A stretch of 61,278 bases of DNA from a virus: the IMG/VR virus record IMGVR_UViG_3300036393_000024, positions 1-61,278 of that record. The stretch is one strand, 5' to 3'. Every line of letters begins with the position of its first letter. Position 1 is the first letter of the stretch. The notes beneath the pieces were generated by a model. That model saw only the letters and a program-made list of their open reading frames with translations. It was not told the DNA's origin and searched no databases. The translations under genes were made by a program, and so were the position numbers. Positions 33,716-42,607 of this stretch are shown here, piece by piece.

Positions 33716-35398
33716 ATGCCTTCGATGACCTCGGGTGACCGCCGTGCGCTCGACGACCTCGCGCGGGACTTCGCGGAGATGCAGCGCGAGATCGAGCTGC
33801 TGAAGGCCGGACAGAACGCCAGCACGCTGGGCAACTCCTCGGTCGACGACGGCGCCCTGGTCTTCACCGACGGCAACGGCACCCCGGTGCTCCGGCTGGG
33901 CAAGCAGGACGACGGGACCTACGTCGGCGGGGTCGCCATCGGCGCGCAGGACCCGCCCGAGGTGCCGGCGGCGCCGACGGTGACCCCGGGCCTGGGCGGG
34001 ACGCTGAAGATCGCCTCCCACGGGTCGGTCGAGCCGCCCTGGCCGGCGAACTTCTCCCACCTCAACGTGTGGGTCCAGGCCGCGGACGCCGAGGTCGAGC
34101 CGGACGCACCGGTGGGCACGATCATCGGGACCGGCGACAGCTTGTTCATCACCACGAAGCTGGACACGACCCCCTACCGGTGCTGGCTCACCTCGGTGAA
34201 CATCTCCGGCGCGGAGTCCGACCCGTCCGAGGCCGTCACTGCCACCCCGGCCCTGGTCGTCGGCCAGGACATCCTCGACGGGGCGATCGCCGAGCTGCAG
34301 CTGGCCGACGAGGCGGTGTCGGCGGCGAAGATCGCGGTGGCGGCGATCGCCAACTACCACTTCGGTGACAAGGTCGTGGACCTGCGCGCGCTCGGCGACG
34401 AGTCCGTGGGCTCGGACCAGCTGGTCGCGGCCGCCATCCTCGCCCGGCACATCGGCGCGCAGCAGGTCACCGCCGCCGCCATCGTGGCCGAGGCCATCCA
34501 GGCCGGGCACATCGCCGCCGAGGCGATCCAGGCCGGCCACCTGGCGGCGGACTCGATCACCTCGCGGGCGATCCTGGCTCTGGCCATCACCGCCGACAAG
34601 ATGGCCGCCAACTCGGTCACCGCCGGCGCGATCGCGGCCGGCTCGATCACCGCCGACAAGATCCGAGCTGGTGAGGTGCTCGCCGACGTTTCTCTGGCCA
34701 CCGGCACCTCGGGGCGCCGGGTGGTGGTCAGCGGCCCGGCGAACGAGATCCAGTTCTACCCGGCCCTCAACGAGGCCGCGAAGGCCCGGATCTTCTCCTA
34801 CGTCCCGATCGCCTACCCCGATGACGTGGTCCTGGAGATGCGGGCGATCTCGTCGGCGGCCACGGCCGTCACGCCGCGCATGTTCCTGTCCCCGGACGCG
34901 GCCACCATCGCGCTCACCGACTCGGCCGACGACACGGTGGCCCGGGGCGGGTTCGCGCGCCTCGAGGAGGGCGCGGCCACGTTCGGTCTGCGCACCGGGT
35001 CGGCCCAGCCGTACGGGCTCGGGGTGTACGACGGTGGGCTGCTGAGCCTGCGCGGGTACTTCCAGCACAGCCTGCGGCCGAACTCGAACGACGCCCTGCT
35101 GCTGTTCGCGGTCACGCTGAACAACCTGTCGACGACGAAGTACATCATGCGGCTGGTGGTGACCTACCCGGTCACGATGGACACCCTGGTCGCGCCCGTC
35201 CTGTCGTGCGGGGCGGCCAACGCGGTCACCACCAACTACACGGTCCGGTCGGAGTCGGTGTCGACCTCCGGGATGACCATCCGGATCGGCACCACAACCT
35301 CGACCGCGCTCAAGCCGCAGGAGTCTCTGGCGATCTACTGCTGGGGGTTCCGCGTGCCCGCCAGCATCCCCCTGGCCGTCGTAGGGACGGACCTGTGA
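33716..35398 (+). CDS. Minor tail protein with helical repeats
   Basis: 560 residues from ATG 33716; GGAGG lies 11 bases upstream and would be too close to the earlier GTG 33704. Coiled-coil start (DLARDFAEMQREIELLKAG), beta domain, then the AIQAGHIAAEAIQAGHLAAD / SITADKI repeats (about 235-325) that form a typical actinophage tail-tip stalk, and a C-terminal beta domain. Confidence 0.84.
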   Translation: MPSMTSGDRRALDDLARDFAEMQREIELLKAGQNASTLGNSSVDDGALVFTDGNGTPVLRLGKQDDGTYVGGVAIGAQDPPEVPAAPTVTPGLGGTLKIASHGSVEPPWPANFSHLNVWVQAADAEVEPDAPVGTIIGTGDSLFITTKLDTTPYRCWLTSVNISGAESDPSEAVTATPALVVGQDILDGAIAELQLADEAVSAAKIAVAAIANYHFGDKVVDLRALGDESVGSDQLVAAAILARHIGAQQVTAAAIVAEAIQAGHIAAEAIQAGHLAADSITSRAILALAITADKMAANSVTAGAIAAGSITADKIRAGEVLADVSLATGTSGRRVVVSGPANEIQFYPALNEAAKARIFSYVPIAYPDDVVLEMRAISSAATAVTPRMFLSPDAATIALTDSADDTVARGGFARLEEGAATFGLRTGSAQPYGLGVYDGGLLSLRGYFQHSLRPNSNDALLLFAVTLNNLSTTKYIMRLVVTYPVTMDTLVAPVLSCGAANAVTTNYTVRSESVSTSGMTIRIGTTTSTALKPQESLAIYCWGFRVPASIPLAVVGTDL

Positions 35399-36099
35399 AC
35401 ATCACCGTGCACCACGTCGAGCTGTCCACGATCGCCGGCCAGGCCATGTACGTGGCCACGTGCGAGGTCGAGCAGCCCGGCGCCGAGATCGAGGGCCTCG
35501 AGGTCCAGCTCATCCCGCACGACACCTTCGAGGCCAAGGCCGGCGAGTACGCCATCGACACCAGCTCGAAGACCGGCTGGCAGGACCTGCTGGACCTGGT
35601 GTTCTACGGCGAGCGGCTCCCCGAGACCGCGCAGGACCAGCTCGCCGACCCCGACCACCTGCTCAACGCCCCCACCGTCGCGCACGCCCGCAAGACCCGC
35701 CTGGGCCGGATCAAGGCAATGCGCGGGAAGGGCACGCTGACCGGCGCGACGGGCGAGACCGCCGACCGGGTGCTGCTCTCGGACGCAGGCGGGGTGGTCA
35801 ACTCGGGCAAGGAGGATCCGCTGGAGTTCATCCGCCGGACCGCGCCGATGTCGCGCGAGCACCTACGGGTGCGCGCGGAGTTCACCCGCCGCCAGCGCAA
35901 CCGGCTGCGCGCCGCCCGGGCGGGCCGCAACACCCGCGACCTGCTGCCCGAGGACGTCCTCGCGGCCGGCGACCAGGCCCGGGCGGACATGACACTCGCG
36001 GACCTGCACGAGGGCCGGGAGTCCGCCGCCGAACTCGCCGCCCGGCTGCTGGGACCGCCGGCGACCGAGCCCAACCAGCCACCCGCGACGGCACTCTAG
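35395..36099 (+). CDS. Tail operon hypothetical protein
   Basis: 234 residues; GTG in a GTGA overlap. Begins with beta strands (NITVHHVELSTIAGQAMYVA), then helices with a highly basic segment (EFTRRQRNRLRAARAGRN). Not recognised; position suggests a baseplate or assembly factor. Confidence 0.68.
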   Translation: MNITVHHVELSTIAGQAMYVATCEVEQPGAEIEGLEVQLIPHDTFEAKAGEYAIDTSSKTGWQDLLDLVFYGERLPETAQDQLADPDHLLNAPTVAHARKTRLGRIKAMRGKGTLTGATGETADRVLLSDAGGVVNSGKEDPLEFIRRTAPMSREHLRVRAEFTRRQRNRLRAARAGRNTRDLLPEDVLAAGDQARADMTLADLHEGRESAAELAARLLGPPATEPNQPPATAL

Positions 36100-36108
36100 G
36101 AGGTTGGG

Positions 36109-36432
36109 GTGGGCATCGAGTTCGGCAGCAAGCCCTACCGGATCAAGGTCAACCTGGCCCAGGACGCGCGGTTCTACCAGGCGATCCGCTCTCCCGCCGG
36201 CCAGCCCGCGTGGCCCTCGGACGTCGACGTCGAGCTGCGGTTCACCTTCAGCACGGCCGACCCGGTCACCTGGCAGGCCCTCGTCGACGTGGACGACGAC
36301 CACCTGCTGGTCTTCGAGCGCAACCCCGCCCAGGTGGCTGAGGTGCGCGGCCAGCTCGCCGAGCTCGTGTCCTGCCGCTGGTTCTCCGGCGACGACTACC
36401 TCGGCAAAGCGCAGGTCGTCGATGTCACCTGA
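36109..36432 (+). CDS. Minor tail protein (LtfC-like beta-sandwich)
   Basis: 107 residues; GTG with AGGAGG upstream. Short beta-rich protein with GSKPYRIKVNLAQDARFYQ, VDVELRFTF and FERNPAQVAEVRG. The pattern fits the LtfC/Gp6-type small beta-sandwich found near actinophage tail fibres. Overlaps the next gene by 11 bases. Confidence 0.65.
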   Translation: MGIEFGSKPYRIKVNLAQDARFYQAIRSPAGQPAWPSDVDVELRFTFSTADPVTWQALVDVDDDHLLVFERNPAQVAEVRGQLAELVSCRWFSGDDYLGKAQVVDVT

Positions 36433-36940
36433 GCTGATCGAGCTCGGCCACGGCGTGCCCGACGAGATCGAGCTGGTCGTCTCCCGCCCCGAGATCGTCC
36501 TCGGCGCACCGGAGACCGAGCTGGTCATGGTGCCGGTTCGCGGCCAGCGCGGGCCGACCGGCCCGGCGGGCGACCAGCCCGGCTCGCTGGTCTTCGAGCG
36601 CCAGGTCGGCGACGACAGCCCGGTCTCCGGCCACCGGGTGGTCCGGCCCAACCCCGACGGCTCGATCTCCTACGCCAGCAACGACGACCCGGCCGACCTC
36701 GGTGCGCCGCTGTGGCTGACCCTGCAGGCCGGCACCGAGGTCTCGGTGTGCGCGCTCGGCGCGGTCGACGAGCCGTCGTGGTCCTGGACGGTCGGGCCGC
36801 TCTACCTCGGCGTCAACGGCGTCCTGACCCAGACCCCGCCCACAGCCGCCGGTGGGGCGCTGTTCCTGGTGGTCGTCGGCTACGCGACCGGCCCGAACTC
36901 GGCATTCATCGACCCCGGCCCCCCGATCAGCCTCATCTAG
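36422..36940 (+). CDS. Minor tail protein with short collagen-like segment
   Basis: 172 residues; ATG 36422. Starts with beta strands (DEIELVVSRPEIVLGAPETE), a short G-x-y patch (GQRGPTGPAGDQPG) and a C-terminal domain ending GALFLVVVGYATGPNS. Tail fibre component by position and composition. Confidence 0.75.
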   Translation: MSPELIELGHGVPDEIELVVSRPEIVLGAPETELVMVPVRGQRGPTGPAGDQPGSLVFERQVGDDSPVSGHRVVRPNPDGSISYASNDDPADLGAPLWLTLQAGTEVSVCALGAVDEPSWSWTVGPLYLGVNGVLTQTPPTAAGGALFLVVVGYATGPNSAFIDPGPPISLI

Positions 36941-36951
36941 GAGGAGCGCAC

Positions 36952-37827
36952 GTGCCTTCCCTGCTCAAGCCCTGCACGACGTGGGAGACCAAGTCGGACC
37001 AGCACTACGACAGCGGCGCCAACCAGGTGCTCGACGTCTACATCCCCCAGGGGAACGGCACCACCACCAACCCGCTGATCGTCACCGTCCACGGCGGCGG
37101 CTGGGAATCGGGAACCGAGAACTTCGACAACACCACCGGCGTGCTCGCGTCCACGTTCGTCCGTCGCGGGTTCGCGGTGGCCTCGGTGCGCTACCGGCTC
37201 TCCGGCGAGGCGCCCTGGCCCGCCCAGATCCGCGACGTGCTCGCCGCTATTCGGGAGCTGCGGGCGCGGGGCACGTCATGGCGGCTGTGGCCGGACAAGA
37301 TCGGATTGTGGGGTTTCTCCGCGGGCGCGCACCTCACGCTGCAGGCCGCCGTCGCCGCCGACGACCCCGCCTACATCAGCTCGACCCGGCCCGGGGTGTC
37401 CAGCCGGGCCCAGGCGGTGCTGGCCGACTACCCGCCCACAGACCTGATCAAGTGGGTCACCACGCCCGGGTTCGAGCCGCTGCAGGCCGCCAACTCCATC
37501 GTCGGGCGGCTGTTCGGCGGTCAGGCCCCGCTGTCCATCCCCGACACGGTCAACCGGGCCTCACCGGCCTGGACCGGCCGGCCGATCCCGTCGGACGCCC
37601 CGCCGATCTGGCTGCGCCACGGGGACAAGGACGAGCTCGTCCCCTACAGCCAGTCCTGCGTGATGTACGACGCCTGCGCCGACGCGGGCCTGGGTGACCG
37701 GATCAAGTACACCCTGAAGGCCGGCGCGAAGCACGCCGACCCGGCCTTCTACAGCGACCTGGTGGTGCTCAAGTCGATCGGGGACTGGTTCGACAGCTAC
37801 TTGCGCACCCCGGACCTCCGGCACTAG
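36952..37827 (+). CDS. Alpha/beta hydrolase (esterase) in the tail operon
   Basis: 291 residues; GTG with AGGAGGAG upstream. Oxyanion box HGGGWESG (about 47), nucleophile elbow GFSAGAH (Ser about 122), Asp in HGDKDELVP (about 224), and His in AKHADPAF (about 261). This is the HSL/BD-FAE-type lipase-esterase fold, which includes polysaccharide deacetylases. It sits between fibre genes and has no signal peptide. It may deacetylate the host surface polymer and so help the PL7 lyase act. Confidence 0.88.
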   Translation: MPSLLKPCTTWETKSDQHYDSGANQVLDVYIPQGNGTTTNPLIVTVHGGGWESGTENFDNTTGVLASTFVRRGFAVASVRYRLSGEAPWPAQIRDVLAAIRELRARGTSWRLWPDKIGLWGFSAGAHLTLQAAVAADDPAYISSTRPGVSSRAQAVLADYPPTDLIKWVTTPGFEPLQAANSIVGRLFGGQAPLSIPDTVNRASPAWTGRPIPSDAPPIWLRHGDKDELVPYSQSCVMYDACADAGLGDRIKYTLKAGAKHADPAFYSDLVVLKSIGDWFDSYLRTPDLRH

Positions 37828-37855
37828 TCGACCCGCTCTCACCTAGGAGACCCTC

Positions 37856-38359
37856 GTGGCCAAGTACCTCACCAACAGCTCCGGCACGATCGCCGAGGCG
37901 TCCACCGTCGCCTCGTCGGCCGGCGCCGGCGACTCCGGGAAGATCCCCGGGCTGAACGGGTCCGGTGTCCTGGACAACTCGTTCCTGCCCCCCGGTATCG
38001 GCGCCGACACCGCCGCCATCACCGCGAGTGAGGCGCTCTCCGCCGGTGATCTGGTCAACATCCACAACTCCAGCGGCCCGAAGGTGCGCAAGGCCGACGC
38101 GTCCACCTCCGGGAAGGAGGCTCACGGCTTCGTCCTCGCCGCGGTGTCCAACGGTGCGTCGGCGACGGTGTACTTCGAGGGCACCAACAACCAGGTCTCC
38201 AGCCTCACCGCCGGGGTGCTGTATCTGTCCGACACCACCCCGGGAGGTACCACCTCCACCGCCCCGTCGGGCTCGGGCAAGGTGGTGCAGCGGGTCGGGT
38301 TCGCCACCGCCACGACCGCGCTGAACTTCGACGCCGGCCCCGCTATCGTCCTGGTCTGA
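37856..38359 (+). CDS. Tail fibre / decoration-like protein
   Basis: 167 residues; GTG after TAGGAG. ASSAGAGDSGKIPGLNGSGVLD, then LPPGIGADTAAITASEALSAGD and LVNIHNSSGPKVRKADAS. This belongs to a type common in phage tail fibres (a DUF2190-like decorator fold). It follows the esterase by 28 bases. Confidence 0.75.
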   Translation: MAKYLTNSSGTIAEASTVASSAGAGDSGKIPGLNGSGVLDNSFLPPGIGADTAAITASEALSAGDLVNIHNSSGPKVRKADASTSGKEAHGFVLAAVSNGASATVYFEGTNNQVSSLTAGVLYLSDTTPGGTTSTAPSGSGKVVQRVGFATATTALNFDAGPAIVLV

Positions 38360-38362
38360 TCA

Positions 38363-39010
38363 GTGGCCGCTCGCAGGCCCCTGGTCAACGTCGCGGGGCA
38401 GATCCAGGAGCTGCCGAGCGGTGACACGCTGCCGTTCGACGCCGCCTTCGGCCGCAACCTGGCGATCGGAGATCAAGGCTACGAGCTGGGCGTCTACGGG
38501 GACAAGCTGTCCAGCTTCCCCCGAGTGTTGGCGGACACCAACACCGCGTTCGCGTCCGGCTCTCGGGCCTGGACCGTGCTCCTCGGTCGGCTGGCCAAGG
38601 GCGAGAGCATCACCGGGTTCCGGCTGCGGGTCCTCACCGCGATGGTGGGCTCCACCTCGCCCCTGGCCAACCTGTTCTACGCCACCAGCTTGTCCTCCAC
38701 CGCCTGGACTCCGGCGTCCGGCTCGAACGTGGCGGTCACGCTCACCTCGACCGGCCAGGTGAACACCGCGCTGGCGCTCACCGCCTCCGACGATGTGTGG
38801 ATCCGCCTCGTGATCGTCCTCACCGGTACCGCACCCAGCACCTACCCGGCGTGGCTCACGAAGGGGAAGCTGGCCGGCATCGCGGACACCACCTCCGGTG
38901 GGCATCCGATCGGCGGGTTCTCCAACTCCACCAGCGCGCCGGGCGCCACCCACGACCCGTCCACCGGCTACACCGCCTCCACCACGCTCCCCTGGGTAAC
39001 CCTGTACTGA
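38363..39010 (+). CDS. Tail fibre protein
   Basis: 215 residues; GTG 38363, three bases after the previous stop. N-terminal LVNVAGQIQELPSGDTLPFDA is a typical fibre C-terminal linker type, then a beta-rich domain (GYELGVYGDKLSSFPRVL..., TAWTPASGSNVAVTLTST). Probable receptor-contact fibre. Confidence 0.72.
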   Translation: MAARRPLVNVAGQIQELPSGDTLPFDAAFGRNLAIGDQGYELGVYGDKLSSFPRVLADTNTAFASGSRAWTVLLGRLAKGESITGFRLRVLTAMVGSTSPLANLFYATSLSSTAWTPASGSNVAVTLTSTGQVNTALALTASDDVWIRLVIVLTGTAPSTYPAWLTKGKLAGIADTTSGGHPIGGFSNSTSAPGATHDPSTGYTASTTLPWVTLY

Positions 39011-39097
39011 TGCTCCAAGGTGCTCGTTCCGGCCGTTCGTTCTCCTGACAGCACGCAGCACTGACCGCCCCCGGGCCCGAGCACGACAGGAGGACCG

Positions 39098-39160
39098 GTG
39101 GCATCAGCGTCCACTGGGATGAACGAAGCGGGGTTCCCGCGCGGCGGCGATGAGTCCTGA
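39098..39160 (+). CDS. Possible 20-residue leader peptide
   Basis: GTG 39098 follows a strong GGAGG at 39090-39094 and ends in TGA overlapping the start region of the 39150 gene. The peptide is MASASTGMNEAGFPRGGDES. It could couple translation to the first lysis-region gene, which lacks its own clear ribosome-binding site. Confidence 0.35.
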   Translation: MASASTGMNEAGFPRGGDES

Positions 39161-39464
39161 ACTCATCGCGTCGATCTTCACCGGGCTCACCGGTCTGGTC
39201 GTCGGGTTGGGCGCCTACACCGCCAACCGCTCCCGCTCGATCGCGGCCGACCACCGAGAGCTCCGCCGCCAGGTCCGGAAGCTGCAGAAACAGCTCGTCG
39301 CGACCCTGGGCCACGTATTCGAGCTGGAGATACGGATGGCCTCGTCTGGGCTGCCAGTTCCGGAACGGCCGAAGATCCTGGAGGACCTCGACGATGACGA
39401 CGCCACAGCAGCCGCGACGGCCAAGCGATCGATTGCTGGCGATGGCGGCGGACGCGACGGATGA
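39150..39464 (+). CDS. Small membrane/coiled-coil protein of the lysis region
   Basis: 104 residues; ATG 39150. One N-terminal membrane segment (IASIFTGLTGLVVGLGAYTA), then a basic coiled coil (DHRELRRQVRKLQKQL) and an acidic tail. The layout resembles accessory lysis proteins such as Rz-like or holin-associated membrane proteins. Its end overlaps the next gene. Confidence 0.65.
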   Translation: MSPELIASIFTGLTGLVVGLGAYTANRSRSIAADHRELRRQVRKLQKQLVATLGHVFELEIRMASSGLPVPERPKILEDLDDDDATAAATAKRSIAGDGGGRDG

Positions 39465-40233
39465 GCCCGCGTCGCAGCGTCCGCCGCCGCGGTTCCTGCC
39501 GGCCGTGCTCGTCGCACTCGGACTGCTCACGGCGGCCGCCGCGATGCTGCTGAGCAACGAGGCCGGGAAGAGCGACGAACGCGCCACCGCCGCCCGCGCC
39601 GAGTCGGTGTCGCTGGCCGAGCAGGTCGCCGGCGAGTGCGGGCAGGGTCGGCTGACGGGTCCGGTATGTGAGCGGGCCACGCGGGTCATCACGACCCCGG
39701 TCCCGGGACCGCCAGGCTCCCCCGGCGAACCGGGCATGCCCGGTGGTCGAGGCCCGGCCGGACCGGCGGGCCCCGCCGGTGTCGCCGGCGCGCCGGGTGC
39801 TGCGGGCGCGGCGGGTCAGGTCGGCGCGGCCGGTGTCGCGGGACCGACCGGGGTCGCCGGTCCGGCGGGCGCGCCCGGGCCGGTCGGTGAGGCTGGGCAG
39901 CCCGGCCAGGACGGGCAGCCTCCATCCGGCTGGACGGTCACCCGCGCCGACGGCACCACCGAGCGGTGCACTCGGGACACCGACGCCAACACCTACTCCT
40001 GCGGATCCGACGGGCCTCCGCCGCCGGTGCCGGCGTTGCCCAGCCCGGCCCCGGTGTTGGCGCTCACCTCGCAGCAGGCGGCGACGCCCGCGCGGCAGTC
40101 CACGGCCCAGCCCAAGCAAGCGAAGAACGGGAACACGAAGCAGCGGCGGAAGGCGGCTCCGAAGGCTGACAAGCCGCAGCTGCCCAAGCCGCCGAACCTC
40201 AAGCTACCCAAGCTGGCTCTGCCGAAGCTGTGA
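39394..40233 (+). CDS. Membrane-anchored collagen-like protein
   Basis: 279 residues; ATG 39394 with GGAGG nine bases upstream, in another frame within the preceding gene. One membrane segment (about 34-54), a short helical part, then about 20 G-x-y triplets (about 107-172) rich in Pro and Ala, a Cys pair (TTERCTRD, YSCGSD), a Pro/Ala linker and a very basic, KLPK-repeat tail. The collagen stalk would trimerise outside the membrane. Possible role in lysis or surface change. Confidence 0.7.
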   Translation: MTTPQQPRRPSDRLLAMAADATDEPASQRPPPRFLPAVLVALGLLTAAAAMLLSNEAGKSDERATAARAESVSLAEQVAGECGQGRLTGPVCERATRVITTPVPGPPGSPGEPGMPGGRGPAGPAGPAGVAGAPGAAGAAGQVGAAGVAGPTGVAGPAGAPGPVGEAGQPGQDGQPPSGWTVTRADGTTERCTRDTDANTYSCGSDGPPPPVPALPSPAPVLALTSQQAATPARQSTAQPKQAKNGNTKQRRKAAPKADKPQLPKPPNLKLPKLALPKL

Positions 40234-40537
40234 ACCCGGGGGGCGCGTCGCCCGCTGCTACTTAGTTTCCGAGTTTCATCCCGAGATCGGAGTTCGCCGA
40301 GCTCGGCCGCCCTCGTCGTCTGATCCGCTGGCCCGTGACGATGTGGCGGCGATCGCCGTAGGTGGATGCCTCGAACCGGCCCCACCGGCCGAGGAGCCGA
40401 CCGACCCGGGCACCAGCCACGAGAGCGCCCGCCAGCTGTAGATCCGCTCCCCACCGGCCGGCCCCGGCATGAGCCCCTGGCTCACAGCTGGGGCCGGCCA
40501 CCCCCCCTCGACAACTCGATAGCGCTCGGAGGTCCTC
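40234..40537. other. 304-bp non-coding stretch before the endolysin
   Basis: No convincing gene. The only structured element is the strong hairpin at 40456-40499. A short frame ending in TAG at 40441 lacks a good start. Confidence 0.5.
40456..40499 (+). terminator. Hairpin upstream of the endolysin
   Basis: GGCCGGCCCC (40456-40465) pairs exactly with 40490-40499, and inside it GAGCC (40471-40475) pairs with GGCTC (40479-40483). C-rich rather than T-rich after the stem. It may end the tail operon or attenuate lysis gene expression. Confidence 0.6.
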
Positions 40538-41338
40538 ATGGCCACGTCCCAGAACGGCTTCCTCGCCAACAACCGGGCCCTGGTGGCCTCCCAGCGCATC
40601 CCGGGTACGCAGGTGAACATCAGCGTGCGGACCGACGCTCCGGGCCTGCTGCTGCTCGAGGTGGCCGCCGCGTTCGACCGGCTGGTCGAGGACGTGGACA
40701 ACGCCCGGGGCGCCCTGGACGACTGGGGTTACGCCGAACGCCCGATCCGTGGCGGCGGCCAGCTGTCCAACCACGCCAGCGGCACCGCCATCGACCTCAA
40801 CGCCACCCGGCACCCGCTGGGCACCTCGCCCTCGGCCAATTTCAGCGCCGCCCAGGTCGTCCAGATCCGCAGGATCGTCGCGGTCACCGGTGGCGTCGTG
40901 CGGTGGGGCGGGGACTACACGGGCCGCAAGGACCCGATGCACTTCGAGATCAACGACGGCCGGACGGTCGCCCAGTGCCGCGTCGCCCTGGACGCCATGC
41001 GCCGCTTCAACGGTTCCCCCAGCCCCCAGGAGGTCGACGTGCCGTTTCCCACCCTCAAGCTCGGCGACGGCGTGCCGGACAGGCTCGACACCGGCCCTGC
41101 CGACCCCGGCCGCCAGCACTGGTTCGTCGACAGCGTGCAGACCCTGCTCAACAGGCGGGGGCTGAAGGACGACACCGGCAAGCCCCTGCCCCCGCTGCTG
41201 GTCGACGGCCAGTTCGGCACCGCCACCGAGGCCCGGGTGAAGGTGCTGCAGAGGCGATCCGGCGTCCCGCAGACCGGTCGCGTCGATGCCGTGACCTGGT
41301 ACTGGCTGGCCGGCAACGACGCACCCGACTTCGCGTGA
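40538..41338 (+). CDS. lysA: Endolysin: M15 (VanY-like) peptidase with peptidoglycan-binding domain
   Basis: 266 residues; ATG with GGAGG upstream. The zinc peptidase part has SNHASGTAIDLN (about 78-89, His and Asp ligands) and DPMHFEI (about 132, His ligand) with RWGGDY before it, as in D-Ala-D-Ala carboxypeptidase/L-Ala-D-Glu endopeptidases. A C-terminal PG_binding_1 domain (about 195-255) contains VQTLLNRRGL, VDGQFGTATEARVKVLQRR and GRVDAVTW. No signal peptide, so release needs the holin. Confidence 0.92.
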   Translation: MATSQNGFLANNRALVASQRIPGTQVNISVRTDAPGLLLLEVAAAFDRLVEDVDNARGALDDWGYAERPIRGGGQLSNHASGTAIDLNATRHPLGTSPSANFSAAQVVQIRRIVAVTGGVVRWGGDYTGRKDPMHFEINDGRTVAQCRVALDAMRRFNGSPSPQEVDVPFPTLKLGDGVPDRLDTGPADPGRQHWFVDSVQTLLNRRGLKDDTGKPLPPLLVDGQFGTATEARVKVLQRRSGVPQTGRVDAVTWYWLAGNDAPDFA

Positions 41339-41479
41339 GCGCTGCCGTCGGCATCGCGTTCGACTCTCGTGCTGTGTGAGCAGCGCTGATGCCTAACCAC
41401 GGCTGATTCTCGGCCAGTTCTCCGTCCCGCCGCCCGGGTTCTCCGCGCGGCCATCTCGTCATGCCCGAAGGAGCTCGAG

Positions 41480-42196
41480 ATGACCCTGACCCCTGCCCAG
41501 AAGGCAGCCATCGTGGCCGCCCTGACCCTCGTTCTGGGAATCTTCGGCCTGACGGTCGTGCCGTCGAATCCGCCGAGCTCCACGCCGGCGCCGGGCAGCA
41601 GTAAGTACGCCGCCTGCGTCGCGCCGTCCGGCATGACCGCGCTGATCGACCAGGACAAGAGCGACAGCCAGAAGCCGTGGCGGATCCCGCCCGGCTCCGA
41701 CCACGCCGAGGTGTGGTTCAACGCCGCCCCGCTGGACGCGAAGGCGGTCCAGGCCGGCTGGACCCAGAGCGTCTACCTCGACTACCTGCGCAACGGCCGA
41801 GACGTGTGGAACCAGAGCCCGTGCCTGGACGTGCACGTGGTGCAGCTGGAGGGCAACTACCGGGGCCTCGACCAGTGCCCGGCCGGGAAGAACTGCGTGC
41901 CGATCGTCATCGGTGACGGAGGCGGCGACGACGGCAACTTCAACGCCCGAGAGTCGGACGGGTTCACCATCGGCGGCGACATCCAGGTGCTCCGCAAGCT
42001 GTCGGCGAACACCGACTCGAAGGGCTGCAACGAGCGCAAGAACGTCGTGGCGCACGAGATGGGGCACGCCGTCGGCCTGGTCCACCGCCGCGGCCGGGTG
42101 CTGATGAACGGCGACACCTACGGCGACATCTGCACCGCCGACCCGGACGAGTACCGCAACCTGCTCTTCGACTACGGCCGCCAGATCCGGCGCTGA
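41480..42196 (+). CDS. Membrane-anchored metzincin-type metalloprotease
   Basis: 238 residues; ATG with GAAGGAG. An N-terminal hydrophobic segment (about 8-27) looks like an anchor or signal. The catalytic domain (about 45-238) has HEMGHAVGLVH (192-202), the full zinc-binding HExxHxxGxxH, and a following VLMNGDTYGD that provides the metzincin Met-turn-like Met. It is a paralogue of the domain inserted in the giant tail protein (shared GLIDQD/ALIDQD, GGGDDGNF, HEMGHAVGL, VLMNGDTY). In the lysis block it may digest cell-wall proteins at release. Confidence 0.87.
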   Translation: MTLTPAQKAAIVAALTLVLGIFGLTVVPSNPPSSTPAPGSSKYAACVAPSGMTALIDQDKSDSQKPWRIPPGSDHAEVWFNAAPLDAKAVQAGWTQSVYLDYLRNGRDVWNQSPCLDVHVVQLEGNYRGLDQCPAGKNCVPIVIGDGGGDDGNFNARESDGFTIGGDIQVLRKLSANTDSKGCNERKNVVAHEMGHAVGLVHRRGRVLMNGDTYGDICTADPDEYRNLLFDYGRQIRR

Positions 42197-42210
42197 CCAG
42201 GAGGTATCCC

Positions 42211-42582
42211 ATGATCTTCGGACGTGAGCCGGCGCTGTTCTACACGCTGGTCGCCAACATCATCACCCTGGCCTCCGGCCTGGGCCTGAACCTGTCGGTC
42301 GAGCAGCAGGGCGTGCTGAACGCCATGGTCGTGCTCCTGAGCGGCTGCGTGCTGGCGTGGAAGGTCGCGACCGAGCAGGGCATCGCGCTGCTCGGCGGGG
42401 TCGCCAAGGGTCTGATCGCGCTGGCCCTGGCCTTCGGCGCGCACCTGTCCCCCGAGCTGCAGAGCTCGGCCCTTCTCGTGGTCAACCTGGCCATCGCGTT
42501 CATCGTGCGCAGCCAGGTCACCGCCCCGACCCCGCCGCGGCTCCCGGCGGGCCGTGACGAGGCCGCGGAAGTCACGCCGTGA
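42211..42582 (+). CDS. Holin
   Basis: 123 residues; ATG with AGGAGG. Three to four hydrophobic segments (about 8-30, 35-53, 62-80, 86-103) with a short charged C-terminal tail. The size, topology and place beside the endolysin are those of an actinophage holin, which opens the membrane and triggers lysis. Confidence 0.85.
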   Translation: MIFGREPALFYTLVANIITLASGLGLNLSVEQQGVLNAMVVLLSGCVLAWKVATEQGIALLGGVAKGLIALALAFGAHLSPELQSSALLVVNLAIAFIVRSQVTAPTPPRLPAGRDEAAEVTP

Positions 42583-42607
42583 TCCTGCTCGAGCAGGAGA
42601 GCCCGCG

